From Adlercreutzia caecimuris B7 (GTDB lineage Bacteria; Actinomycetota; Coriobacteriia; Coriobacteriales; Eggerthellaceae): a DNA stretch of 64,000 nucleotides. Where the stretch lies: the NCBI RefSeq assembly GCF_000403355.2, contig NZ_KE159646.1:1764258-1828257 (forward strand), written 5' to 3'. Made by a program: the position numbers and the translations under genes. The notes beneath the pieces are model-generated. The model was not told the DNA's origin, made no database searches, and saw only the letters and a list, made by a program, of their open reading frames with translations. Below, one piece after another: positions 34,861 to 44,154 of the stretch (the stretch's first letter is position 1; the number at the start of each line of letters is the position of its first letter).

Positions 34861-35436
34861 TTACAGGTATTCCTCGGCGTAGTATTTCGACGGCGGGGCC
34901 TGCGCCATCGCGCACGAGAACTCGAGCTCGGCGAAGTAGAACGGGTAGAAGTCGATGATGGCGCCGTCCTCTTGGTAGGGCTTGTAGTCGAAGCCCTCCT
35001 CGGCCTTGACCCGGAGGACCTCGCCTATCTGCTCCGCGTTGCGGAGGCGCTGCAGCAGCAGGTCCATGAAGTTCCACACGTCGTTCCATCCGTCGGCGTT
35101 GGCCTCGAACGGAGCGGCGTCGGCGCCCGCGTCCTCGGCGTGGAGGCCGGGGTTCCATACGCTCAGCAGGAGCCGGAACCTCAAGTCGCGGGCGCTCTCG
35201 CGCGGCATGTCGCGGCCGTTGACGAGGTGGACGAGAATGCCCGGGCATATCTCCCGGTTGACCTGCTGCGCGAGCTTCGCCGGCGGCGCGTACATCTTGT
35301 GCACTGACGGGTTCGCCAGCTGGTAGTCGTAGGCTGCGGTCTGCCTCTCGTTCGACGGCACCTTGAGCTTGATGTGCGGGCACACCTCGCTCTCGAGCCA
35401 CTTCGCGAGGGCGTGTATTCCCTCTGTCACGGTCAC
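34861..35436 (-). CDS. Tail completion/neck-type protein
   Basis: 191 residues from a GTG start with AAAGGAGGT. It contains NREICPGILVHLVNGRD and RFRLLLSVWNPG, resembling tail-terminator or neck proteins by composition. It lies directly upstream of the sheath gene, the usual slot for tail terminator. The role is by position. Confidence 0.5.
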   Translation of the reverse strand: MTVTEGIHALAKWLESEVCPHIKLKVPSNERQTAAYDYQLANPSVHKMYAPPAKLAQQVNREICPGILVHLVNGRDMPRESARDLRFRLLLSVWNPGLHAEDAGADAAPFEANADGWNDVWNFMDLLLQRLRNAEQIGEVLRVKAEEGFDYKPYQEDGAIIDFYPFYFAELEFSCAMAQAPPSKYYAEEYL

Positions 35437-35458
35437 GGCTGCGACCTCCTTTCGCTTG

Positions 35459-35776
35459 CTAGTAGGCGGATCGCGCGCTCGAGAGCGACACTTGGGCGAC
35501 GCCCATGTCCTCCTGCCACGAGGTGATCGTGTAGAGCGACCCGTCCACGTCCATGACGTCGCCGGCCTCGCGCCGCTGGCCGATCTCCTCGGCGGCGGCG
35601 AACAGGCGCACGTCGCCGGACTCCACCCCGAGCTCCGGGGCGCGGGTCGACCGCACGTCGGTGTCGAGCACGCAGGTGAGGAGCACGTCGTCTACGGTGT
35701 GCTCCTCGCCGAAGTCATCAGGGGACAGGAACACGCGGGAGCGGTCGGCCTCCACGAGCTCCTTGAACGCCGTCAT
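35459..35776 (-). CDS. Head-tail joining-type protein
   Basis: 105 residues, beta-rich (SPDDFGEEHTVDDVLLTCVL; DGSLYTITSWQEDMG), resembling head-tail connector proteins that follow capsid genes. ATGA overlap with the upstream gene. Family uncertain. Confidence 0.55.
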   Translation of the reverse strand: MTAFKELVEADRSRVFLSPDDFGEEHTVDDVLLTCVLDTDVRSTRAPELGVESGDVRLFAAAEEIGQRREAGDVMDVDGSLYTITSWQEDMGVAQVSLSSARSAY

Positions 35777-36351
35777 TCGACGACGCCCTCGGCGTCGATG
35801 ACCGGAGGCTGCTCGCCGTCCTCGCCCTCGGACCCGGCGCCATCGGGGTCGCCAGCGGGGTCCGAACCGTCGCTTCCGGCGTCATTCCCGCCGTTTTCGG
35901 CTCCGTTTTCGCCGTTTTCGGCGGTTTCAGGGTCGATTTCGCCGGATTGGCCGTTCTCGTCGCCTGTGGCGGCCGTTTGCCCGTTTTCCGGGTTCGTGGT
36001 CGGGTCGTCGTCCGTTCGGCCGTCAGACGCGCCCTCATCGGACGTTTTCAGGAGCTCGATGAGCTTCTTGCCCGCGATGTCGTCGTATTGGCCGTTGTAG
36101 AGGCCGCGATCTTTCGCGAGGTCGAAGAGCTCCTGCTTCCGCATGCGGTCGTAGCTGACCGGAGCCGCCTGCTGCGTCTGGGAAGCGTTCGCGGCGGCTG
36201 CGGTCGGATCGACGTACTCGGCGACGCCTTGGGCCACGAGCATGGCCTCGGTCGCCTTGTCCGTCTCGAACGGGCCGTCGGCGGCCGTCGTGGGGACGAC
36301 CTTCGCCCCCACGCGGCGGCCGAAGGTGCCCACGTTGGTGATCTGGATCAT
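35773..36351 (-). CDS. Head-proximal protein with acidic disordered tail
   Basis: 192 residues. An N-terminal beta region (MIQITNVGTFGRRVGAKVVP), a short SAP/HeH-like helical segment (MRKQELFDLAKDRGLYNG), and about 85 residues of acidic, Gly/Asn/Glu/Asp-rich low complexity. Possibly a capsid-associated or head-tail connector factor. Function unknown. Confidence 0.5.
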   Translation of the reverse strand: MIQITNVGTFGRRVGAKVVPTTAADGPFETDKATEAMLVAQGVAEYVDPTAAAANASQTQQAAPVSYDRMRKQELFDLAKDRGLYNGQYDDIAGKKLIELLKTSDEGASDGRTDDDPTTNPENGQTAATGDENGQSGEIDPETAENGENGAENGGNDAGSDGSDPAGDPDGAGSEGEDGEQPPVIDAEGVVE

Positions 36352-36375
36352 GGTTTCCCTCCTGTCCTCTCCGGC

Positions 36376-37449
36376 CTACTCGCTCGTCAGGCTCTTCGCC
36401 GAGATGAACGGGTCGCGGTTGTAGGGCAGGCACAGCGGGCGGGCGGTAAGGCGCAGCTCGCGGGTGTCGGCGTTGGCGTCCGCGATGTACTTCGGCACGC
36501 GGCTCTTCGCGTAGGTGTGCATCTCGCCGTCGGACTGCTCGACCTGCGTCACGGCGCCGTAGACGGTGTGCCCGGCGTTCGGCGCGGTCATGGAGCCGCA
36601 GCCGGCGGGGATGTACTGCTTGGTGGAGCCGTCGCTGTCCGTGTAGACCTGATCGTAGCTGATGATGCTGATGATGCGGCCGCGCACGTTGAGCTGGCAC
36701 ACCACAGCGGCGCCCGTGGCCTCGAGCTTCGGGGCGGCGGTGCCGATCTCGATGCGGCGGTTGTCGAGCATGCGCTGCACGCCGTTGTTGTTCAGCACCG
36801 AGTCGGCGACGTCGGGCGCGCACACGAAGTCGGATGCGGCGAGGCCGCGACGGGTCAGCATCGAGGCCATGGCGTTCAGGTCGCCGAGGATGTCGGCGTC
36901 GGGGTCGTCCCACTTCTTCGCCACGGCGTAGGAGGCGGGGTTGACGTCGCCCTCGTAGAAGCGCACCTCGTACTCCTCGAACTTGCTCGCGTCGTCGCCG
37001 ATCGCTTTCATGGTGCAGCCGTTGTTCAGGAGGGTGGACGCAGCCATGACCTCCTCGCGGCGGGTGATGGAGTTGTCGAGCTCGATGAGGTCCTGCATCA
37101 CCATGATCTGGGCGCGCTGCGCGGGCGACTTGTCGCCGTAGAGCGCCTCGCCGAAGCCGCGAACCTTCACCTCGTCGAGGGTCAGGGGGCGCTTGGGGGC
37201 GACGGTGGGCGGCTCGTACTCGAACATGCGGGCGGCCGTGCGCGAGAGCGCGATGCCGCCTTGGCGCTGCAGGATGATGGGCGCCACGCGCATGTCGCCG
37301 TCCTTGTACTCGCAGAGCACCTTCTCGCTGTTGAAGATGTCGGCGGTGCCGTTGGAGGGGAAGTAGCGGTCGCGCAGGAACGAGTCCGCCGGGTTGATCC
37401 CCTCGACCGCCTGAATGAGGCGGGCAGTTTCGTAGATGTTGTAAGGCAT
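36376..37449 (-). CDS. Major capsid protein (lambda gpE-like)
   Basis: About 357 residues. Features of the gpE family are FLRDRYFPSNGTADIFNSEK, RQGGIALSRTAARMFEYEPP and FVCAPDVADSVLNNN. The start at 37449 fits the AGGAGG spacing better than the ATG two codons upstream. Follows the decoration-protein gene. Confidence 0.92.
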   Translation of the reverse strand: MPYNIYETARLIQAVEGINPADSFLRDRYFPSNGTADIFNSEKVLCEYKDGDMRVAPIILQRQGGIALSRTAARMFEYEPPTVAPKRPLTLDEVKVRGFGEALYGDKSPAQRAQIMVMQDLIELDNSITRREEVMAASTLLNNGCTMKAIGDDASKFEEYEVRFYEGDVNPASYAVAKKWDDPDADILGDLNAMASMLTRRGLAASDFVCAPDVADSVLNNNGVQRMLDNRRIEIGTAAPKLEATGAAVVCQLNVRGRIISIISYDQVYTDSDGSTKQYIPAGCGSMTAPNAGHTVYGAVTQVEQSDGEMHTYAKSRVPKYIADANADTRELRLTARPLCLPYNRDPFISAKSLTSE

Positions 37450-37461
37450 TTGCATCTCCTC

Positions 37462-37827
37462 CTAGTCGATGACGTCCTCGGACAGGATGCCGGCCTGTCG
37501 CATGTAGTCGAAGTCGGTCGCGGTGAGCGTGTAGCCCTCGGCCGCGACGAGGCGGCCGCGCGCGAAGTTGCCGGTCTTGTAGCCGGTGGCGATGCCGCCG
37601 GCGGCAGGCGCGTCCTCGGAGAGCACCAGCACGATGCTCTCGGCGGTGAGCGCCTCCGATGCGGGCTTGTACTTGCCGTCCTCGCCCTTGACGATGACGG
37701 TGCCCGCCGGGATGTCCGCCTCGCCTGCGGCGATCTCCGCCGTGGCGACGATCGCGGAGGGAGTGGTGGATGCGAGCAGGCCGTTGTAGTCCTGCTCGCC
37801 GATGATGTTGTCGAGTCGCTTGGTCAT
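37462..37827 (-). CDS. Capsid decoration protein (gpD-like)
   Basis: 121 residues resembling the lambda gpD head-stabilising protein: AAGEADIPAGTVIVKGEDGK and AESIVLVLSEDAPAAGG. The TAATG junction couples it to the protease/scaffold gene. Confidence 0.85.
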   Translation of the reverse strand: MTKRLDNIIGEQDYNGLLASTTPSAIVATAEIAAGEADIPAGTVIVKGEDGKYKPASEALTAESIVLVLSEDAPAAGGIATGYKTGNFARGRLVAAEGYTLTATDFDYMRQAGILSEDVID

Positions 37828-38213
37828 TAGCGTGCCTTTCTCCCTGCGAGGCTGTTGGCTACCTCGGCCGCTGCCTTGATGGCCGCCTCGGCTTCCTTGT
37901 CCTCGTCGTCCTTGCCCTCTCCGCCGCCGTTGGGGTCGGAGTCAACGTCGTCGGCCTTAGACTCGTCGTCGTCCTCCTCGATGGCGGCGAGGAACTTGGA
38001 CGCGCTGTCCTTTCCTGCCTTGATGGATGCGACGGCGAGCTCGCCGGCCGTGATCGGCTCCTCGAACTTCGCCTTGGCAACCATGTCGGGCGCGACGCTT
38101 CCGGCGATCTCGTCGATGGCCTTGATGCGCTCGCGCTCGTTCTCCGCAGCCTGCGCCTCGATCTGGGCGACAAGCTCGGGATGCGACGCTCGCAGCTCTG
38201 CTACGGTTTCCAT
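37827..38213 (-). CDS. Nested scaffold protein (internal start)
   Basis: About 128 residues starting METVAELRASHPELVAQIEA inside the protease gene, in the same frame, behind a strong AAAGGAG. The product would be the acidic scaffold alone, analogous to lambda Nu3 within C. Prediction rests on the ribosome-binding site and analogy. Confidence 0.6.
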   Translation of the reverse strand: METVAELRASHPELVAQIEAQAAENERERIKAIDEIAGSVAPDMVAKAKFEEPITAGELAVASIKAGKDSASKFLAAIEEDDDESKADDVDSDPNGGGEGKDDEDKEAEAAIKAAAEVANSLAGRKAR

Positions 38214-39077
38214 ATGCGTCTCTCCTTTCGTTTTTGCCGCCATGGGCGGCGCTGCCTTATCTATCGCTGCAGCGGCCGGTGTCTCTCCGGCCGCGTGTAG
38301 CCCTGCCTGTGCCGCGTGGACTGCGGCTGTGGGGACGTTGCGGAACATCGACGCGTCGTGGCGGATGCCGCGCACGGTGAGCGTGCGGGCGCTTGCGTCG
38401 TACACAACGTCGTCGACCTCCCCTTGGTCGGTGTCGTCGTCATCGTCTGGCTCCGCGAGGGTGTCGGCGAATCCCGCGTCCACGATCTCCTGTCCGACGA
38501 ACCACGTCTCGGCGGCCACGAGCTCGCCGATCTCGTCCTCGCTGCGGCCGGTCTTGGCCGTGTAGATGTTGGTCATGGACTTGACGATGGCCTCCGCTTG
38601 GTTCTGCGTGAGCGCGAGCTCGTCGGGCGTGTACCATCCGTACATGCCGACGTAGCCCTTGTGGATCATGAACATGCTGCCGGGATGGACCACCACCTCG
38701 TCGCCTGCGCAGGCGATGATGCTCGCTGCGGACGCGGCGAGGCCCTCGATGTGGATCGTCTTGGTGCCCGGCAGCTCCTTCAGCGCGTTGTGGATCGCGA
38801 CGCCCGTGAAAACGTCGCCGCCGCCTGAGTTCAGGCGCACGCTGATGTGCGACGCGTTGCGGATCGCCTGCAGCTCGTCGATGAAGCGCTGGGCGGATAT
38901 GGTCAGCTCGCCGGTCGGCTCGCCGGTCCACCAGTTCACCGGCTCGTTCTCCGTGACGTCGCCGTACATGACGATCTCCGCCTCGCCGTTGCCGAGGTCG
39001 GTCGCGGCGAGCTGCGGCTTGATGGCGGCGGCTCTCGCCTTGCGGCCTCGGATGGCCGCCATGATTCTATTGGGCAT
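37827..39077 (-). CDS. ClpP-type prohead protease with C-terminal scaffold
   Basis: 416 residues. The N-terminal 210 residues are an S14/ClpP-like protease: SVRLNSGGGDVFTGVAIHNA, GLAASAASIIACAGDEV (nucleophile Ser) and HPGSMFMIHKG (His). The remainder is acidic and helical, typical of a scaffold. It processes or matures the procapsid. An internal start at 38213 allows separate scaffold synthesis. Confidence 0.9.
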   Translation of the reverse strand: MPNRIMAAIRGRKARAAAIKPQLAATDLGNGEAEIVMYGDVTENEPVNWWTGEPTGELTISAQRFIDELQAIRNASHISVRLNSGGGDVFTGVAIHNALKELPGTKTIHIEGLAASAASIIACAGDEVVVHPGSMFMIHKGYVGMYGWYTPDELALTQNQAEAIVKSMTNIYTAKTGRSEDEIGELVAAETWFVGQEIVDAGFADTLAEPDDDDDTDQGEVDDVVYDASARTLTVRGIRHDASMFRNVPTAAVHAAQAGLHAAGETPAAAAIDKAAPPMAAKTKGETHMETVAELRASHPELVAQIEAQAAENERERIKAIDEIAGSVAPDMVAKAKFEEPITAGELAVASIKAGKDSASKFLAAIEEDDDESKADDVDSDPNGGGEGKDDEDKEAEAAIKAAAEVANSLAGRKAR

Positions 39078-40647
39078 CTTCTGTCCTTCCTTCCGTTTCG
39101 GTCGCGCCGATGCTCTCGAGCTCGGCGATGCGCTGCGCCTCGTGGTGCAGCCTGTCCATGTTCTCGTCCCAGTTGCTCCCGTTGATGCGGATCGCGGCGG
39201 CCTCGCGCGTCGTGATGCCCGCGTCGATCGCGGACACCTCGGCCGCTATCTCCTTGGTCGGGTCCAGCTGGCCTTGGCTCGGCCCCACCCACTCGCATCC
39301 GAGGTAGGCCCTGCGGATGATCGGGTCGGCAAAGAAGCCCGGGGCGTCGATGCGCCCTTGGGCGATCGCCTCGGAGAGCCATATCTCCCAGACGGGCTGG
39401 CAGAAGTCGGCGACGAACCAGCCCCGCCGCATCCGGAACGCTTTCCATGCCTCCATGAGCGCCGCGCGCGACGCCGAGTAGCTGGAGTTGAACGTCTTGA
39501 GGAGCAGTTCGCCGGGTATCTCCAGCGCCGCTCCCACCTGCCGGCACATCGCCTGCATGAACGCCTCGAAGCCCGAGCTCGGGCGCTTCGGGTCGGCGAA
39601 GGTGATGTCCTCGCCGGGTTCGAGGAAGTTGACCTGCCCCGGCCCCATCTCGTACTCGTCGGGGTCGCGGCTTATCTCCTCGTCGTCGCCGTCCGCGCCG
39701 ATGACGCCCGTCCCGGTCTCGTTGAACGGGTTCTCGTAGGCCCCCTCCACCTTGACGAACGCGGTGAAGAACGACTCCACCACGGCGGCGGTGAGCTCGC
39801 TGGACGTGTAGCGCCGGAGCTGCAGCAGAGGCTCGATGACCTGCGCGAGGTAGCTGACGCCACGGTACTGGTCCGGCCGCTCGCTCTCCATGACGTGAAG
39901 CACGTTCGGAAGCCCCGTCTTGCGGCCCATGGCGAGCACGCGCGTGAACTGCACGGCGCCGGCCGTGAAGTCGCCGGGATAGCCCTTGCGGATGTGGTAG
40001 GCGACTATCTCGCCGTCGCCGTTGATCTCCACTCCGTCGTATATCTTGTTGTCGTTTTCGCTGTTGACGCCGGTGGTGTAGGCGTCGGGCAGGCCCGTCG
40101 CGTACGCGGTCGGGGTCGCCACGCGGTCGGCCTCCACGAGGTGAAGTCGCAGCCGGTACGGACGCAGCGCCTGCGGCTTCCTGTGCTTGATGACCGCGAA
40201 CACGTCACCGGACATGAGCCACGACTGCATGGCGAGCTGCTGCATCTCGTAGAAGGTGTTGACGCCGGTGGCGTCGCAGGCGATCTTGTCCTCGGCCCAC
40301 AGCGCGAACTCGCGCTGCACGCGCTTCGACCAGTCCTGCGCCTGCTCTTGGCTCATGCCCAGCACGTCGCGGTCGGGGCGGGGCTTGGGGAACAGCCCCT
40401 CGCCGACCGCGTTGGTGCGCACGGTGCGGATGGCGCTCGTGGCGATCGGCGCGCCCATGTAGAGCATGCGCGCCCGCTGGCGCATCGTCTCGTTGTTGTC
40501 GTCGATGTCGCGCGCGGGCGACCCGCTCTGCTCCTTGAAGTCTCGCATGGAGCGCTTGGTCAGGCTCGCGCCGGCGTCGGCGTAGCCCTGCGCCTTGAAG
40601 CGCGCGGTCTTTCCGCGCTGCCTGTTCTTCGGTTTCGCCATCGCCAT
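39067..40647 (-). CDS. Portal protein (lambda gpB-like)
   Basis: 526 residues. Hallmarks include the N-terminal RARMLYMGAPIATSAIRTVR, the middle HVMESERPDQYRGVSYLAQV and LKTFNSSYSASRAALMEAWK near the C-terminus. It forms the DNA-entry ring. Start overlaps the gpW-like stop (ATGA). Confidence 0.92.
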   Translation of the reverse strand: MAMAKPKNRQRGKTARFKAQGYADAGASLTKRSMRDFKEQSGSPARDIDDNNETMRQRARMLYMGAPIATSAIRTVRTNAVGEGLFPKPRPDRDVLGMSQEQAQDWSKRVQREFALWAEDKIACDATGVNTFYEMQQLAMQSWLMSGDVFAVIKHRKPQALRPYRLRLHLVEADRVATPTAYATGLPDAYTTGVNSENDNKIYDGVEINGDGEIVAYHIRKGYPGDFTAGAVQFTRVLAMGRKTGLPNVLHVMESERPDQYRGVSYLAQVIEPLLQLRRYTSSELTAAVVESFFTAFVKVEGAYENPFNETGTGVIGADGDDEEISRDPDEYEMGPGQVNFLEPGEDITFADPKRPSSGFEAFMQAMCRQVGAALEIPGELLLKTFNSSYSASRAALMEAWKAFRMRRGWFVADFCQPVWEIWLSEAIAQGRIDAPGFFADPIIRRAYLGCEWVGPSQGQLDPTKEIAAEVSAIDAGITTREAAAIRINGSNWDENMDRLHHEAQRIAELESIGATETEGRTEDAQ

Positions 40648-40919
40648 CACACATCCCTGATGACGACGGCCACAGCCTTGCGGCGATGTCCGGCGAGGGC
40701 GGCGTCTATCTCGTCGATGCGCTTCTCGACCTGCTCTATCGCCGCGAGGACCTCGCCCACCGACTTGTATCGGCTGAGGTTGCGGCTTCCGATGGTGTAG
40801 CTCTGCACGTCGGAGGAGGTCATCATGTCGAGCAGGTCGTTCAGCTTCTCGAGCTGCTCCACGCACCTCTCGCGCCTCTTGACGAGCCGCTCCCTCCGCG
40901 CGGTGGTCATTCGCGCCAT
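40647..40919 (-). CDS. Head-tail joining protein W-like
   Basis: 90 residues, helical, with SSDVQSYTIGSRNLSRYKSV, resembling lambda gpW-type proteins. Between terminase and portal as in lambda. Start 40919 is favoured by AGGAGG spacing. Confidence 0.75.
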   Translation of the reverse strand: MARMTTARRERLVKRRERCVEQLEKLNDLLDMMTSSDVQSYTIGSRNLSRYKSVGEVLAAIEQVEKRIDEIDAALAGHRRKAVAVVIRDV

Positions 40920-40932
40920 GCGCATCGCCTCC

Positions 40933-42858
40933 TTACAGTGAGTCGGCCAGCGCGCTCTTGCGCCGGCGGGTTTTCTTCTTCTTCGGCTTCGGCGCGGCCG
41001 CGTTCGCGGGCGCGCCCTTTATCGCCTGCTCGAGCCTGTCGAAGTCGGGGTTGACTATCGTCAGGGCTGCGATCGCGTAGTTCCTGCAGTCGAGCGCCTC
41101 GTTGCGCTCGTGGCCGGGCAGCTTCTCCCATTGCCACTTGCTCGCGGTCCGCGAGGACGACAGCACGAGCCGCTCGGAGAGCAGCCCGGAGAAGAACGTC
41201 TCGTCGTAGCCCGCCTCCGGCCGCTTCGGGAAGTGGCAGTAGCGAGGCCCCGGCTCCGCGACCTTGAGCGAGCTCATGATCTGCGCCTTGCCGGCGTCCA
41301 CGCCGATGGTGTAGAGCCACGCCTTGACTCGCTTGTCTCGGATGGATACCTGCGTCGGCACCGCCGTGAACGGGACGCCCTCGCCGCCCTTGCCCTTCAC
41401 CGCGAACACGCGGGAGGGCTGTCGGGCGCGGGTGCGCTCGTAGACCTCTTGGGTGAAGTGGCCGCCCGAGTCGATGCATGTCATCGAGATGCGCAGGCCG
41501 CGACCGTCGCGGAAGCGGTAGACGTGGCCGACCACGCCGTCGAGGCGCGCCCATGTCTCGTCCGAGTCGGGGCGCCCGTGGATGATCCCTTTCTCGATGC
41601 CCCACGTCTCGCCCCAGCGCCCGTGGCCGACCACCTCGTACTCGAGGCGGTTGTCCTGCGTGTCGACGCCGCACGTGACGCAGAGCACCCCGTCGGGGAG
41701 CTCCACAGGCGTGCCGTCGTCGCGGCATCCGTAGTCCTCGCGCCGGGCGAGCATCTCGTCGTCGTCCACGAGGTCGCCACGGTTCTCCCATAGCTGCCCG
41801 AAGAGCGTGTTGTAGACGACCTGCAGGCGGTTCGGGTCGTCCTTCGCCTGCAGGAACTGCACCACGATCTCGCGCCACGAGAGCCACGGCGAGACGAACG
41901 CGTTCAGCCAGAAGCTGCGCACGCCGCCCTCGTCGATGGCGGAGGGGTTCGCCGCCACCCACTTCGCGGGCGACTTGCGCATCTGCTGCTCGGATGACAT
42001 GCAGCCGCACGATGGGCACGCGTACTCGACGGCGCCCTCGATGCTCCACACCTTCCGGCCGTTGACCTTCTCCACGTGCGGCGTGAACCGCAGGTTGTCG
42101 AACACGATGTCGTGGTACTCGCCGCAGTGCGGGCAGCGGGTGCACCATCGCTCCTGCGTCCCCTTGCTGTAGCTGTACTCGATCGCGCTCGACCCCTTGA
42201 TGGTCGGCGTCGATACCTCGATGGCCTTGGCGTTGTAGAACGTGGTCTGACGGCGGGCCGCCAGCTCCCACGGGTCGCCCTCCTCGCCGGCCGACGTCGC
42301 CCAGCGGTCGCGCTCGTCGCCGATGACGTAGCGCGCCGGCGTGGACGCGAGGGCGCTCGCCGCGTTGCTGCCGGTCATGATGAGCATCCCGCCCGGGAAG
42401 CTCTTCTGCAGGATGGTCTTTGAGACGTCCTTGCCGGACGGGGCGTCCTCTATCTTGCTCCGAAGCCGCGAGCAGTCGCGGATCATCGGCGCGATGCGCA
42501 GGCGCGAGAACTTCCTCGCGTCGTCGAGCGTCGGGTGCACGAAGATGACGGTGCCGGGGTCTTGGTCCATGAGGTAGCCGAGGCAGTTCAGCTCGCATTC
42601 GGTCTTGCCGATCTGCGAGCCGGCGACGATGACGATGCGGCGCACCTTCGGATCGGTGAACGCTCGCATCGGCTCGGCGAGGTAGGGCGTGCGCGACGTG
42701 CGCCACGGCCCGGCCTCCGCCGAGCTCTCGGGCGAGAGCCTGCGATAGCTGTCCGCCCATTCGTCGACGGTCAAGTCCTCCGGAGGGGAGAAGGACCTGA
42801 CCGCCCGCGAATAGACGGCGTTCAGGTCGTCAACTCTCTGCTGCGTCGTCCTCGTCAT
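40933..42858 (-). CDS. Terminase large subunit (gpA-like)
   Basis: 641 residues of the lambda gpA/GpA family. The ATPase P-loop is VIVAGSQIGKTE; a Cys cluster (CTRCPHCGEYHD and CPSCGC) follows, and the nuclease part includes CGVDTQDNRLEYEVVG. The C-terminus is Lys-rich. It cuts and packages DNA. Confidence 0.95.
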   Translation of the reverse strand: MTRTTQQRVDDLNAVYSRAVRSFSPPEDLTVDEWADSYRRLSPESSAEAGPWRTSRTPYLAEPMRAFTDPKVRRIVIVAGSQIGKTECELNCLGYLMDQDPGTVIFVHPTLDDARKFSRLRIAPMIRDCSRLRSKIEDAPSGKDVSKTILQKSFPGGMLIMTGSNAASALASTPARYVIGDERDRWATSAGEEGDPWELAARRQTTFYNAKAIEVSTPTIKGSSAIEYSYSKGTQERWCTRCPHCGEYHDIVFDNLRFTPHVEKVNGRKVWSIEGAVEYACPSCGCMSSEQQMRKSPAKWVAANPSAIDEGGVRSFWLNAFVSPWLSWREIVVQFLQAKDDPNRLQVVYNTLFGQLWENRGDLVDDDEMLARREDYGCRDDGTPVELPDGVLCVTCGVDTQDNRLEYEVVGHGRWGETWGIEKGIIHGRPDSDETWARLDGVVGHVYRFRDGRGLRISMTCIDSGGHFTQEVYERTRARQPSRVFAVKGKGGEGVPFTAVPTQVSIRDKRVKAWLYTIGVDAGKAQIMSSLKVAEPGPRYCHFPKRPEAGYDETFFSGLLSERLVLSSSRTASKWQWEKLPGHERNEALDCRNYAIAALTIVNPDFDRLEQAIKGAPANAAAPKPKKKKTRRRKSALADSL

Positions 42859-43402
42859 CCGCTACCTCCCCCCATCCTTTCCTCTCGCGCATCATCGCGG
42901 CGTAGACTTCCGGGTCGTAGCGGAAGCCCATCAGCTCCTCGAGCACGTGCTCCACCTCGCGGCGGATCATTCGGCTCGCCTCGTCGGCCCCGGATGCGCC
43001 CACGACGTCCACGGCGAGCCTGCCCGGCATCGCCACGAGCATCGAGCGCACGGTGTAGACGAGCTGCTCGGTCGCGGCGCGGACGTCCTCGCTGCGGTGC
43101 ATGGTGCCCTCGAGCTCGGCGAGGTGGATGCGCGCCTCGGCGGCTTTCATCTCCTTGTACTCGGCCTCGGCCTTGAGCTTGCGCTCCTCGAGGCTGGTCA
43201 CCTCGTCGGTGGTCACCTCCTCCTTGAGGTAGGCGACGTACTTGCGCACGGTCTCGAGCAGGTCGTAGCGGTTGGTCTTGCCGACCTTCACGAAGTCGAT
43301 GATGCCGTCGGAGGCGAACTGCTGGACGCGCCTTTCGCTAACGCCGAACGCGGCGGCGACCGTCGCGCTGTTCACCAGACCGAGCTCCATCGGCTTCGCC
43401 AT
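42830..43402 (-). CDS. Terminase small subunit (Nu1-like)
   Basis: 190 residues with an N-terminal winged helix-turn-helix (VAAAFGVSERRVQQFASDG), a helical middle and an acidic C-terminus. It overlaps the large subunit by 29 bp. It recognises the packaging site. SD GGAGGGAGG. Confidence 0.88.
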   Translation of the reverse strand: MAKPMELGLVNSATVAAAFGVSERRVQQFASDGIIDFVKVGKTNRYDLLETVRKYVAYLKEEVTTDEVTSLEERKLKAEAEYKEMKAAEARIHLAELEGTMHRSEDVRAATEQLVYTVRSMLVAMPGRLAVDVVGASGADEASRMIRREVEHVLEELMGFRYDPEVYAAMMRERKGWGEVADDEDDAAES

Positions 43403-43524
43403 GACGGCACCCCTCCCTCCGCTCGCCGTGGCAGGCGTAGCGAAACGCTAGATTTTCAAAACTGGAAAAATTCACTTTTTCTGGGCTCGCAAGCACCCCA
43501 GGCGATTCTCGTCGCCGGAAGAAC

Positions 43525-44154
43525 CTATGAGGCTTCGAGGAATCGCTTGAGGTTGTGATTGAGTCTTTCTTCCGCGAGCTCGCCGATGTCTTTCACGGCG
43601 CGCTCGGCCACCTCGTCGGCGCCGACCATCTGAGGGATCGACACGGTGCGGAACACCTTGGCGAGCTTGTCGCCCTTGCGCTGGAACGGAAGGGTCGAGC
43701 CGCCGTTGCCGCCTGCGAGGAAGTAGGGCGAGTCGCCCGGGCGCGCGTAGGCTCCGCCCTCGCTGCCGGGCTTTGCCCAGTGGCCGATGGTCACCTTGCT
43801 GCCCTTCTTGATGGTGGCCTTGACGGTGTACCGCCGGCCACCACCGGGGGGCGCCTTGGGCGTCATCTTGAAGTGGGTGGGGGTCATGGGCGAGCCGGTG
43901 TAGGTGAGGGCGAACTCATCTATTGTTTCGCCGGATGCCCGTACCTTGCCACCGCCGCCCATGCCGCCCTTGCCCGGCTTGACGTCGCCTTGCTTCACGG
44001 CGTAGACATCCACCACGGCCTGCGCCACCTTGGTGGGGGCGCGCCGCTTCAGGTCTTTCATGGTGTAGCTCATCGCCTTGCGTGCGGCCTGCTCTTTCTT
44101 GAGGAGCTTCTGGGAGAGGCTGTTGTCCAGCAGCTTCGCTTCGAGCTTCAGCAT
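43525..44154 (-). CDS. Minor tail protein Z-like
   Basis: 209 residues. RRAPTKVAQAVVDVYAVKQ, then a Gly-rich stretch, and YFLAGGNGGSTLPFQRKGDK resemble gpZ-type tail-completion proteins. It lies upstream of terminase, unusual for the family but on the same strand. Good SD (GGGAGGTG). Confidence 0.6.
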   Translation of the reverse strand: MLKLEAKLLDNSLSQKLLKKEQAARKAMSYTMKDLKRRAPTKVAQAVVDVYAVKQGDVKPGKGGMGGGGKVRASGETIDEFALTYTGSPMTPTHFKMTPKAPPGGGRRYTVKATIKKGSKVTIGHWAKPGSEGGAYARPGDSPYFLAGGNGGSTLPFQRKGDKLAKVFRTVSIPQMVGADEVAERAVKDIGELAEERLNHNLKRFLEAS

